Below are positions 53,218 through 61,459 of a stretch of DNA of 64,000 bases, piece by piece. Both the position numbers and the translations under genes were made by a program. The first letter of the stretch is position 1. Each line of letters opens with the position of its first letter. The stretch is from AC-56 sp963798705. Its GTDB lineage: Bacteria > Actinomycetota > Thermoleophilia > Solirubrobacterales > 70-9. The notes beneath the pieces are model-generated. The model saw only the letters and a list, made by a program, of their open reading frames with translations, was not told where the DNA came from and searched no databases. The stretch is from NCBI GenBank assembly GCA_963798705.1, contig CAWCTW010000005.1:1860001-1924000 (forward strand), read 5' to 3'.

Positions 53218-54554
53218 CTCTCCAGCACCGCCACGCACTCGACGTGGGGGGTGTGGGGAAACATGTCCACCGGGCTCACCCGGCGGAGCCTATAGCCGGC
53301 GGCGACGAGCTGGGCGGCGTTCGGCGCCAGCGTCGTCGGGTTGCAGGAGACGTAGACGATTCTCGGCGCGCCGCACTCGATCACCCGCCGCACGATCTTC
53401 TTCGAGAGCCCCGCGCGTGGCGGGTCGACGACCACGAGATCCGGGGAGCCCGCCTCCTCGAGGAGCGGGCGAGCGCCGAGGCGCACGTCCTGGGCGATGA
53501 AGCGCGCGTTGTCGATCCGGTTGCGCGCCGCGTTCTCACGCGCATCCTCGATCGCCTCCGGAATCGCCTCCACGCCCCACACCTCGCCGGCGTCGCGAGC
53601 AAGCACGAGGCCGAGCATTCCGATGCCGCAGTAGAGGTCGAAGACCCGCTCGCGGCCGCTCAGGGCGGCCGCCCGGGCGACGAGCTCGCACAGTCGCTCC
53701 GCCATCTCGGTGTTGGTCTGGAAGAACGCCGCATGGGAGATCCGAAAGCGCAGGCCGGCGAGCTCCTCCTCGAGGAACTCCCGGCCGAGGACGCCGGTCG
53801 GGCCCGCGGTGCCGCCGCCGGGCCCCTCCACCACGGTGTGGAGGTCGACCGGGGGCTTGGCGAAGCTCGCGGGCGAGGTGACCAGGCGAGTCTGGATCTG
53901 CCCGGTGCGGCGCCCCTCCCTGACCACGAGGTTGCGAAGGACGCCGCCTCGATCGCGGCTGTCCCACGCGGGTATTCCCTCCTCGCGGGCCCACTCGCGG
54001 ATCTCGTTGCGGGCGCCGTTGTTGCGCTCGGAGGCCAGCAGGCAGTCGTCGACGTCGACGACCTCCGACCAGCTTCCCCGCGGGTGAAAGCCCAGGGCGA
54101 GGGGGTCGTCACGCTCCCCGAAGGAGTACTCGAGCTTGTTGCGATAGCGCCACTGCCGGGCAGCGGGGACGATGGGGTCGAGCTCGAAGCCCTCCAGGTC
54201 ACCCAGTCGCCGCAGCGCCTCGTCCACCTGCCGCGACTTCTCCGCGAGCTGGTGGTCGTAGGGCAGGCCCTGCCAGGGGGCGCCCGGACACGGCTCCCCC
54301 TCGTGGACGCAGCGATCGGCGACGCGGTTCGGGGCCGGCTCCATGAGCTCGACGGCGCTCGCCTCCCCGTAGCCGCGCTTGGTCTTGTCGAGCCGGGCGC
54401 GGACGACGTCGCCGGGCAGCCCACCGGTCACGAAGACGACGTAGCCGTCGGCCCGTGCGACGCCCCGGCCGCCCTGGGCCAGGGAGTCGATCTCCAACAC
54501 GAGCTCGGTGCCTCGCTTGGGGCGGGGTGGGCGCTCGCTCTGCGCAGTGGCCAT
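53214..54554 (-). CDS. RNA m5U methyltransferase (RumA/TrmA type)
   Basis: 446 residues from ATG 54554. TRAM domain near 12-75, then the SAM-dependent domain with DLYCGIGMLGLVLA, VVVDPPRAG and nucleophile Cys in YVSCNPTTL near the C-terminus. Methylates uridine in 23S rRNA or tRNA; which cannot be decided here. The CVHEGEPCPGAPWQ stretch carries the cysteines of RumA-type iron-sulfur binding at least in part. Confidence 0.9.
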   Translation of the reverse strand: MATAQSERPPRPKRGTELVLEIDSLAQGGRGVARADGYVVFVTGGLPGDVVRARLDKTKRGYGEASAVELMEPAPNRVADRCVHEGEPCPGAPWQGLPYDHQLAEKSRQVDEALRRLGDLEGFELDPIVPAARQWRYRNKLEYSFGERDDPLALGFHPRGSWSEVVDVDDCLLASERNNGARNEIREWAREEGIPAWDSRDRGGVLRNLVVREGRRTGQIQTRLVTSPASFAKPPVDLHTVVEGPGGGTAGPTGVLGREFLEEELAGLRFRISHAAFFQTNTEMAERLCELVARAAALSGRERVFDLYCGIGMLGLVLARDAGEVWGVEAIPEAIEDARENAARNRIDNARFIAQDVRLGARPLLEEAGSPDLVVVDPPRAGLSKKIVRRVIECGAPRIVYVSCNPTTLAPNAAQLVAAGYRLRRVSPVDMFPHTPHVECVAVLER

Positions 54555-54574
54555 CGTCCTATCGTTGCAGCACC

Positions 54575-56056
54575 TTGGCATTCGACCTCGATCGCTACCG
54601 GGAGCGCGCCGAGCGATTCGGCTCCGAGCTCTCGCGCGAGTACTACCGCCACCTCGCGGGCCACAAGCAGGAGCTCGAGATCGAGCGGATCTACGACACC
54701 TACGCGGACCTCTTCGCGCGGGACTCCGTGACGGCGCTGCGGGATCTCGCGGCGGCGGCGGACGCCGGCGATTCCGCTCGCAGGCTGTCCTACCTCCTGC
54801 ACTTCGGGTTCGACGGGCTCGTCGGGCTCGAGACCCGCGCCGAGGCGGCCGAGCTCGCCGGGCTGGAGGCGTCGCTGGAGGTCGACGCCGGCGACGGTGC
54901 GGTGCCCTACCGCGCCGTGGTGATCGCCCAGGCCAACGAGGCCGACGGCAACCGGCGGGCCGCGCTGGAGCAGGCTCGCAACGCGGTCCTGGAGGAGCGC
55001 CTCAATCCCATCTACCGCGCGGCGCTCGAACGCGGCCACGAGATCTGCCGGCAGTTCGGATGGCCGAGCTACGCGGCCGCATTCGCCGACCTTCGGGGAA
55101 TCGACCTGGAGCGGCTGCGCGCGCAGACGGCGCGCTTCCTGGGCGAGACCGATGACCTGTACGGGCCGCTGCTCGACGGGCAGCTCGAGCGGGCGGGGTT
55201 GCCGGCGCTCGGCACCCTCCGCCGCTCGGATCTGCCGCGCCTCTTCCGCGCGCCCGAGCTCGACGACCTGTTTCCAGCGGATCGGCTGCTCGAGTCGTTC
55301 GAGGACACGCTGGACGGGCTCGGGATCGACCTCGCGGGCCAGTCGAACGTTCACCTGGACACGGAGTCCCGGCCCACGAAGTCACCCCGAGCGTTCTGCA
55401 GCACGCCACGCGTCCCGGGCGAGGTCTACCTCGTGATCGCCCCGACCGGCGGTCGCGACGACTACGGATCGCTGTTTCACGAGGGCGGGCACACCGAGCA
55501 CTACGCGAACACGGCTGCGGGCCTCGACTTCGAGTTCCGCCAGCTCGGAGACAACTCGGTCACCGAGTCGTTCGCCTTCTTGATCGAGCACCTGGTCTCG
55601 GAGCCCCGGTGGCTCCGCGAGCGGTTGGGGATCGGGGATCCGGCGCCGGCCGTCGAGCACTCGCGGGCCTTCCGCCTGCTGATGCTTCGCCGGTACTCGG
55701 CGAAGCTGGCCTACGAGCTCGACCTGCACGGGCCGGCCACGGACCTCTCCCGGATGCCCGACCGCTACGCCGAGCTCCTGAGCGGCGCCGTGCGGGTTCC
55801 GTGGCCTAGCACGGGCTGGCTGGCCGACGTCGACGACGGGCTCTATGCGGCCTGCTACCTGCGGGCGTGGGCGCTCGAGACGCACTGGCGGGCGGCGCTC
55901 GAGGACCGGTTCGGGGAGCGGTGGTTCGCCAGCGCCGAGGCGGGCGAGTGGCTGCGGGAGCTGTGGCGCCACGGGCAGCGCTTGAACGCCGACGAGCTGC
56001 TGGGCGAGGCTCTGGGCGAGGAGCTCGACTTCACCCGGTTGGCGCAATCGGCCTGA
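54575..56056 (+). CDS. M3-like zinc metallopeptidase
   Basis: 493 residues from TTG 54575, only 20 bases from the divergent methyltransferase start and without a clear ribosome site. The zinc motif HEGGHTEHY begins at residue 302 (HExxH), with a downstream Glu in VTESFAF; this is the gluzincin pattern of M3/M32-like oligopeptidases. All-helical, no signal peptide, so cytoplasmic peptide turnover is likely. Sequence outside the active site is diverged from PepF. Confidence 0.75.
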   Translation: MAFDLDRYRERAERFGSELSREYYRHLAGHKQELEIERIYDTYADLFARDSVTALRDLAAAADAGDSARRLSYLLHFGFDGLVGLETRAEAAELAGLEASLEVDAGDGAVPYRAVVIAQANEADGNRRAALEQARNAVLEERLNPIYRAALERGHEICRQFGWPSYAAAFADLRGIDLERLRAQTARFLGETDDLYGPLLDGQLERAGLPALGTLRRSDLPRLFRAPELDDLFPADRLLESFEDTLDGLGIDLAGQSNVHLDTESRPTKSPRAFCSTPRVPGEVYLVIAPTGGRDDYGSLFHEGGHTEHYANTAAGLDFEFRQLGDNSVTESFAFLIEHLVSEPRWLRERLGIGDPAPAVEHSRAFRLLMLRRYSAKLAYELDLHGPATDLSRMPDRYAELLSGAVRVPWPSTGWLADVDDGLYAACYLRAWALETHWRAALEDRFGERWFASAEAGEWLRELWRHGQRLNADELLGEALGEELDFTRLAQSA

Positions 56057-56129
56057 GGGCCGGGCGGCCGCCGGCCGTGGATAAGCTGGAAATCCATGAA
56101 GGCCACCTGCCACTCGCGCGGGGGAACCT

Positions 56130-56567
56130 GTGAATAGCATCGGGCACGTTCACCTCAAGGTCTCCGATCTCGATCGCTCCGAGGCGTTCTACCGTGATGC
56201 GCTGGAGCTCGAGGTCACGGAGCGGGTGGGCGGCAGCTTCGTCTTCATGTCCTTCGGGGGGGCGCATCACCACCTGGCCCTGCAGGGCCACCCCGATGCG
56301 CCCCGCGCAGATCCCGAGGGGCTGGGCCTCTATCACTTCGCGGTGGAGGTGGAGGACGAGAGCGAGCTGGCCGAGGCGATCGATCGGATTCGGGAGGCCG
56401 AGATCGACTTCGCCGCCGTCGACCACGGGATCTCGAAGTCGGTCTACTTCAGCGATCCCGACGGGCACGGCGTGGAGATCTACTGCGATACGCGCGAGCT
56501 CCGCCACCGCCCCGAGTGGGAAGGCATCGCGGCGCCGCTCGACGTCGACGAGCTGGCCCGCGAGTAA
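56130..56567 (+). CDS. VOC-family (glyoxalase/dioxygenase-like) protein
   Basis: 145 residues, GTG start. Two beta-alpha-beta-beta-beta modules: IGHVHLKVSDLDRSEAFYRDAL and LGLYHFAVEVEDESEL, with SDPDGHGVEIYCD at the end. Metal ligands His (HVHL), His (YHFAV) and Glu (VEIY) are kept, resembling extradiol dioxygenase/glyoxalase members. Substrate unknown. 73 bases after the peptidase gene. Confidence 0.82.
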   Translation: MNSIGHVHLKVSDLDRSEAFYRDALELEVTERVGGSFVFMSFGGAHHHLALQGHPDAPRADPEGLGLYHFAVEVEDESELAEAIDRIREAEIDFAAVDHGISKSVYFSDPDGHGVEIYCDTRELRHRPEWEGIAAPLDVDELARE

Positions 56568-56597
56568 CCGTACCGCGCCGGCGAGCCCGGCGGCCGC

Positions 56598-57245
56598 TCA
56601 GCGCTTGCTCTTCTCGAGGCGGCGGTCGATGTCGCTCAGGACCCCCTTGCGGGCCTTGCCGCGGCGCTCGCGGGTCCTCACCTGCCGCAGCTCGGCGGGG
56701 CTGAGATCGCCCAGCCTCGACTTGATCTGATTCGCCGTGAGCTGCTCGTAGGCGGTGATCGGGCTGCCCGCGCTCACTCCGGAACGCCGGCGGAGGCGAT
56801 CTGCCTGCGCGAGCGGGGCATCGGCGGCATCGCGAGCCGCGCGCGCCGCGCGGCGCGCCCCGGCGGTTGCGCGCCGGCGAGCAGGGGCGGAGCGGGTGTC
56901 GAGCTCGCTCTGAGCCTGATCGAGCAGGCGCTCGAGCTGCTTGACGAGCTCGTCGCTGTAGCGGCGGCTACGGCTGAGGAGGCTGGAGACGAGCTCGTTG
57001 GCGTCCTCGCGCGTGAGGCGCCCGCGCTTCACCGCATCGTCGACGACGTCCTGAAGGCGATCGCGCGACAGCGTGACGCTGCGCTCGAGGGCGTCGCGGA
57101 ACGCCTCGACGCTCTTGTCGGCGCGCCCGCCGCCGCTGCTGCCCGTGCTCGTTCGCTTGGCGGTCGTGCGCTTCTTCGTGGAACGCGAGCCGCCCGAGCT
57201 GCGCGATCCCGACTTGGAACGTGAGCCACCGGATCTAGTCGCCAT
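56598..57245 (-). CDS. Phasin-like protein with basic Ser/Lys/Arg N-terminus
   Basis: 215 residues from ATG 57245 with AGGAG upstream. Residues 2-45 are Ser/Gly/Lys/Arg repeats resembling histone-like tails; 47-115 form amphipathic helices (EAFRDALERSVTLSRDRLQDVVDDAVKRG, then LTREDANELVSSLL) like granule-associated phasin-family proteins; the rest is Arg/Ala-rich and basic. May coat storage granules or bind nucleic acid. No PHA synthase is nearby. Confidence 0.6.
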   Translation of the reverse strand: MATRSGGSRSKSGSRSSGGSRSTKKRTTAKRTSTGSSGGGRADKSVEAFRDALERSVTLSRDRLQDVVDDAVKRGRLTREDANELVSSLLSRSRRYSDELVKQLERLLDQAQSELDTRSAPARRRATAGARRAARAARDAADAPLAQADRLRRRSGVSAGSPITAYEQLTANQIKSRLGDLSPAELRQVRTRERRGKARKGVLSDIDRRLEKSKR

Positions 57246-57340
57246 CAAAGACTCCTCCTATCTCAGTTTCTCGTGGGCGCCACCCTCGCCCGGTGGCGCT
57301 CTGGCCGGACTATCTCACTATCGGGGGCGCGCCGCACCGA

Positions 57341-58150
57341 TCACGACGGGCACGCGCCGAAGCGGGCCTGGACCGGCGGGTGGTCGGAGAGACGGATCGC
57401 GCGGTCGCCGCTCCGCACCTCCCGGGCCTCGGGAGGCCATGCGGCGGGCGGCTCGACGATGTCCAAGCCGCGGGCGAGCAGGTGATCGATCGATCGTGGC
57501 CCGGTGGGCGGACCGAGGCCGAAGCGGCGTGCGAGCTCATCGAAGATGCCGGATTCGCCCGGGCTGACGTTGAGGTCGCCGCCGAGGATCAGCGGGTCGT
57601 CGCCCGCCCAGCTCACCGCCGTCTCCGCGGCCATACGCGTGTCCTCGGCCGCGAGGGGGGATGGCCCGCTCGCGTGGAGGTTCGCCACCACGAGCCCCGG
57701 GTCCAGCCGTGCGAGCGTGAGCATCCTGCGTTCCGGCGGGCCGCGCAGCGCCGCCTCCTTCGCTCCCTGCCTGGAACGCAGTGCGCCACGCGCGAGGACG
57801 GCGTTGGCGCCGCCCTCCCACGCTCCCAGCAGGTCGGGCCTTCGGGCGGCGATCGGACGGCGGACGCATTGGAGCCAGTTCCGCGAGGTCAGCGTCAGCT
57901 GCAGGTCGGCGGCGCAGGCGACGGCCATCCGGTACGCCCAGCGCGGCGGGAGCTCCTGCAGCAGGGCCACGTCCCATCGCGCCGCCGCGAGCACTGCGGC
58001 GAACTCACGGTAGAGGCTGCGATTGACCTGCAGGTGCGTCGCGTTTCGCTCCTCGGTCCCGAGCAGCCAGGACCGCCAGGTGCACAGCTCGGGGTCGGGC
58101 GGATGGTCTCGGCCGTGAAAGACATTCCATGTGAGGGCGTCGATGTGCAT
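57341..58150 (-). CDS. Endonuclease/exonuclease/phosphatase-family protein, cytoplasmic
   Basis: 269 residues from ATG 58150. EEP motifs: ALTWNVFHGRD (Asn), VALLQELPPRWA (Glu), VVANLHASG, LILGGDLNVSP, and SDHPPV at the end. No signal peptide. Could be a nuclease or a phosphodiesterase; not closely similar to the secreted EEP protein at 43180. Divergent from argF. Confidence 0.8.
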   Translation of the reverse strand: MHIDALTWNVFHGRDHPPDPELCTWRSWLLGTEERNATHLQVNRSLYREFAAVLAAARWDVALLQELPPRWAYRMAVACAADLQLTLTSRNWLQCVRRPIAARRPDLLGAWEGGANAVLARGALRSRQGAKEAALRGPPERRMLTLARLDPGLVVANLHASGPSPLAAEDTRMAAETAVSWAGDDPLILGGDLNVSPGESGIFDELARRFGLGPPTGPRSIDHLLARGLDIVEPPAAWPPEAREVRSGDRAIRLSDHPPVQARFGACPS

Positions 58151-58207
58151 GGTGGCGTTGGCGTTACCGCGCTCCCTCTACCCGGCGCGTACCATCTTCC
58201 GCTTCCC

Positions 58208-59089
58208 GTGGCGCGTCATTTCCTCACCGGCGAAGAGCTCTCGCGCGAGGAGCTCAACGCGCTGCTCGACCGAGCGGCGGCGTTGAAGGCCGGCAGAGGG
58301 GAGCGGGCCGGGGGCGCTTCGCTCGCCGGGCGGAGCATCGCACTCGTCTTCGAGCGCCCGTCCACCCGGACGAGGGTGTCGTTCGAGGTGGGGGTGGCGG
58401 AGCTGGGCGGCACGCCGCTCGTACTGCGCGGCGACGAGCTGCAACTCTCGCGCGGCGAGTCGATGGCCGACACAGCGCGGGTGCTGTCCCGCTACGTCCA
58501 CGGCATGGTGGTTCGGGCCGGCTCCCACGAGGCGGTGGACGGGCTGGCCGCCGACGCATCGGTGCCGGTCATCAACGGCCTCACGTCGTCCCACCACCCC
58601 TGCCAGGCGCTGGCCGACCTGCTGACCCTGCGCGAGCGGTTCGGTGATCTCGACGGCCTGAAGCTGGCCTACGTCGGCGACGGCAACAACGTCGCCCGCT
58701 CGCTGGCGCTGATGGGCCGCATCGCCGGCGTGGAGGTCCGCGTGGCGTCGCCTGCAGGCTACGAGCTCGAGCCCGGGGTCGCCGCGGTGGACACGAGCGC
58801 CGCGGTCGACGCGGTCGACGCGGTCGACGCCGTCTACACGGACGTCTGGGTGAGCATGGGAGACGAGACCGATGGCGAGCGCAGGCGTGCGGATCTCGCT
58901 CCGTACCGGGTGGACGCCGAGCTCCTGTCGCACGCGTCGGACCGGGCGATCGTGCTCCATTGCCTGCCGGCCCATCCGGGCGAGGAGATCACCAAGGACG
59001 TGCTGTACGGCGACCGCTCGGCGGTGTTCGACGAGGCGGAGAACCGCCTGCACGCCCAGAAGGCCCTGCTGGAGCTACTCGCCGAGTAG
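58208..59089 (+). CDS. argF: Ornithine carbamoyltransferase
   Basis: 293 residues from GTG 58208. Carbamoyl-phosphate site STRTR, second-site HPCQALAD, and the ornithine-loop HCLPAHPGEE are all present, so ornithine rather than aspartate is the acceptor. Slightly shorter than usual. It carries a VDAVDAVDAV run encoded by GCGGTCGAC repeats near 58803-58830, likely a surface loop. Converts ornithine to citrulline; no other arg genes lie here. Confidence 0.93.
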   Translation: MARHFLTGEELSREELNALLDRAAALKAGRGERAGGASLAGRSIALVFERPSTRTRVSFEVGVAELGGTPLVLRGDELQLSRGESMADTARVLSRYVHGMVVRAGSHEAVDGLAADASVPVINGLTSSHHPCQALADLLTLRERFGDLDGLKLAYVGDGNNVARSLALMGRIAGVEVRVASPAGYELEPGVAAVDTSAAVDAVDAVDAVYTDVWVSMGDETDGERRRADLAPYRVDAELLSHASDRAIVLHCLPAHPGEEITKDVLYGDRSAVFDEAENRLHAQKALLELLAE

Positions 59090-59116
59090 TGCGTTCGCGG
59101 CCTTGCCGGCATCCGG

Positions 59117-59800
59117 TCAACTACGAAGAACATCGAGCCAACGGGGCTCCTCGAACCCGGCGTATTCCTGAATCGCGCCGTAGATGTGCTGCACGATGTG
59201 GGTGCTTCTGAGAACTCGCAGAGCACACACACCGTATGGGAGCTTGTTCCGTTTCCCTCCGCTGCTCGAGGTTGGGAAGTGGTTGAGCGTGTGCTTCCGC
59301 AAGCAGCGAGGCGGCAGTTCAAGGGCGTCGAGCCAGTGGCTCTCAGTGTCTTGGAGCGAGAGCCCGTTGCCCGTGTAGACGTTAAGCCGCACCGAGAAGC
59401 CCTCGTCGGCAACTCCGAAGCATCGGACGATGAAGCGCTTGAAGAAGCGGACCATGTGGACGTCGGAATTGGATAACAGCGCCGAGTTCCGATCCTTCGC
59501 GCCCTCGGCCCAGTAGAGCATGCAACCCGCTTCGTGTAGCGGATCGATCGAACGAGCGCGCACCCGTCCCTCCCGTTGATAGGCCATGCGCCTAGCACGA
59601 TTGAGGTCTGTCCAGGTTGTTGCGCGCTTGGCATATTCCTGCCTTCGATTGCGCTCACGATGCGCTGGACTCAGCTCAATGTCTCGGACCCACAAGCTCA
59701 CACTGGACAGCGATACCCGGAGACGGACAGCGATGCGCTTCATGGGCATTCCCTGCTCGCTTCGGAGGCGACGTGCCTCCGCTCTCTCAGCCGGCTTCAT
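59117..59800 (-). CDS. HTH protein with LAGLIDADG-like domain
   Basis: 227 residues from ATG 59800. Residues 1-50 hold a helix-turn-helix (RRLRSEQGMPMKRIAVRLRV, SLSSVSLWVRDIELS). Residues 90-215 resemble a single LAGLIDADG-type homing endonuclease unit: AGCMLYWAEGAKDR, LLSNSDVHMVRFFKRF, with Glu (AEG) where the catalytic acid would be. Family members may be nucleases or DNA-binding regulators. A SOS box lies 18 bases upstream, and tRNA-Glu lies beyond it on the other strand. Lower GC in third positions than its neighbours suggests acquisition. Confidence 0.6.
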   Translation of the reverse strand: MKPAERAEARRLRSEQGMPMKRIAVRLRVSLSSVSLWVRDIELSPAHRERNRRQEYAKRATTWTDLNRARRMAYQREGRVRARSIDPLHEAGCMLYWAEGAKDRNSALLSNSDVHMVRFFKRFIVRCFGVADEGFSVRLNVYTGNGLSLQDTESHWLDALELPPRCLRKHTLNHFPTSSSGGKRNKLPYGVCALRVLRSTHIVQHIYGAIQEYAGFEEPRWLDVLRS

Positions 59801-59818
59801 CGGAGGGTTCTAGGCACG

Positions 59819-59832
59819 CGAACATACGTTCG
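59819..59832. promoter_or_regulatory. LexA (SOS) box
   Basis: CGAACATACGTTCG matches CGAACNNNNGTTCG exactly and ends 18 bases before the ATG of the HTH/LAGLIDADG-like gene. TAGGAT (minus strand, 59839-59834) one base away fits a -10, placing the transcript start within the box, where LexA would block it. Confidence 0.82.
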
Positions 59833-59890
59833 TATCCTAAACACTGCAGCGGACGGATGGCGGCCCGGCTCTACCTAAACTCTGCACGAC

Positions 59891-59966
59891 GGCCCCGTGG
59901 TGTAATGGCTAGCACGCCACCCTTTCAAGGTGGAGGAGACAACGGGTTCGATTCCCGCCGGGGCTA
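59891..59966 (+). tRNA. tRNA-Glu (anticodon UUC)
   Basis: Acceptor GGCCCCG paired with CGGGGCU (G1-U72), D-stem GUGU/GCAC, anticodon stem CCACC/GGUGG around CUUUCAA (anticodon UUC), T-loop UUCGAUU, discriminator A. The variable region (AGGAGACA) is about three bases longer than usual and the T-stem ACGGG/CCCGC has one A-C mismatch. No encoded CCA. Confidence 0.9.
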
Positions 59967-59972
59967 CTTCAC

Positions 59973-60767
59973 GTGCAACCCGAGATCAACCTAGGCCCCC
60001 TCACTCTCCAGACCTTCGGGATCATGTTCGCCCTCGGCTTCATCGCGGCGGGGGCGGTGATCGCCAGGCGGTTCAAAGAGCTCGGCAAGCCCACCGATTG
60101 GGCCTACGAGGTGGTCATCGCCGCGCTCGTCGGCGGCATCGTCGGCGCGCGGCTCAACTTCATCATCGAGAACTACGACGACGTCAAGGGCGACCTGCTC
60201 GGCAACATCTTCTCCGGGTCGGGGCTGGTGTGGTTCGGCGGCGCGATCGGCGGCGCGATCGGCGTCGTGCTGTGGGCGTGGCGACGCAAGATGCTCAACC
60301 TCACGCTCCTCGACATCTGCGCCGTGCCGCTGGCGGTCGGCTATGCCATCGGCCGTATCGGCTGCCAGGTCTCCGGCGACGGCGACTACGGCAAAGCGTG
60401 GGATGGCCCGTGGGCGATGGCGTATCCCAACGGGACGAAGCCGATCGACACGCCGGTCCACCCGACGCCGATCTACGAGACGCTCGCGATGGGGCTGGTC
60501 GCCTTGTTCCTGTGGCGGCTGCGCGACCGTGTCCAGCCGGGGGTGCTCTTCGCCATCTACCTGATCCTGGCCGGTGCCGAGCGGCTGCTGGTCGAGTTCA
60601 TCCGCCGCAACAGCGCGGAGCTCCTCGGGCTGACGCAACCGCAGCTGATCAGCATCGCCATGATCGCCGCCGGCGCCGTCTGGATCATCGTCAAGGCGCG
60701 CCGCGGCCCGCTCACGAATCCGGGCGCCGGGATCCCTCAGACGGCGGCGATGCGCACCACGGCGTAG
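59973..60767 (+). CDS. lgt: Prolipoprotein diacylglyceryl transferase
   Basis: 264 residues from GTG 59973, six bases after tRNA-Glu and without a ribosome site. Seven membrane helices; the family signature appears as GYAIGRIGCQVSGDGDYG near 122-139, and HPTPIYE follows. It attaches diacylglycerol to the lipobox cysteine of lipoproteins at the outer face of the membrane. Probably read as a leaderless or tRNA-processed transcript. Its end overlaps the ZIP gene by 31 bases, convergent. Confidence 0.93.
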   Translation: MQPEINLGPLTLQTFGIMFALGFIAAGAVIARRFKELGKPTDWAYEVVIAALVGGIVGARLNFIIENYDDVKGDLLGNIFSGSGLVWFGGAIGGAIGVVLWAWRRKMLNLTLLDICAVPLAVGYAIGRIGCQVSGDGDYGKAWDGPWAMAYPNGTKPIDTPVHPTPIYETLAMGLVALFLWRLRDRVQPGVLFAIYLILAGAERLLVEFIRRNSAELLGLTQPQLISIAMIAAGAVWIIVKARRGPLTNPGAGIPQTAAMRTTA

Positions 60768-61459
60768 ATCAGCGCGAATCCCGCCACCGTCAACCCCACT
60801 CGCAGCCACGAGGCGTGCTCGTGGTGAGCCTCCGGAATGAGGTCGGTGGCTCCCAGGTAGATGAAGAACCCGGCGTATAGGGCGAGCACGTGGCCGAGGG
60901 CGCTCTCGGAGATCCCGACCGAGGCGCCGACGAGCGCGCCGAGCAAGGGTGCGGCGGCGTCGGCGGCGAGCCATCGCCGCGCCTTTTGGCGATCGCCCGA
61001 CTGCATGAGGACGAAGCTCACCATGTTCATCCCGTCGGCGAAGTCGTGTGCCGCGACGGCGACGAACACGAGCACCCCCGTCGCCGTGTCGAGCCCGAAC
61101 GCGAGGCCGATGCCCAGTCCGTCGATGAAGCTGTGGATCGCGAGCCCGGCGGCGCCAAGGGCACCCACCTGATGATGCGCCCTAGCCTGCTCCGGGTCGT
61201 CGCGATGGTGCAGAACCAGCAGCCGCTCGATCAGAAAGAAGCCCAGGAATCCGACCCCGACGAGGGCCGCCGTGGTCCGGGCGTTGCCGATCGCGTCGAT
61301 CGCCTCCGGGAGCACGTCGAACAGCGCCACCGCGACGACGATCCCGCCGGTGAACGCGATCACCGTCGGCAGGTTGTGCGCCAGCCGCAGCGCGATGCGC
61401 CCGCCCACGAGCGTCATCACGACGGTCAGGCAGGCGAACGGGATCGCGATCCAGGTCAT
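60737..61459 (-). CDS. ZIP-family metal transporter
   Basis: 240 residues from ATG 61459. Eight membrane helices, a His/Asp-rich loop (LHHRDDPEQARAHH), and the conserved AIHSFIDGLGIGLAF and AAHDFADGMNMVSFV metal-site helices. Imports zinc or related divalent metals. The ATG overlaps the natural stop of the Fur-family gene as ATGA, so regulator and transporter form one unit. Confidence 0.92.
   Translation of the reverse strand: MTWIAIPFACLTVVMTLVGGRIALRLAHNLPTVIAFTGGIVVAVALFDVLPEAIDAIGNARTTAALVGVGFLGFFLIERLLVLHHRDDPEQARAHHQVGALGAAGLAIHSFIDGLGIGLAFGLDTATGVLVFVAVAAHDFADGMNMVSFVLMQSGDRQKARRWLAADAAAPLLGALVGASVGISESALGHVLALYAGFFIYLGATDLIPEAHHEHASWLRVGLTVAGFALIYAVVRIAAV

Noticed and set aside
58803..58830. 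Tandem GCGGTCGAC repeats in argF
   Set aside because: Only three copies, in frame (VDAVDAVDAV), likely a harmless loop expansion; not a regulatory or CRISPR repeat.
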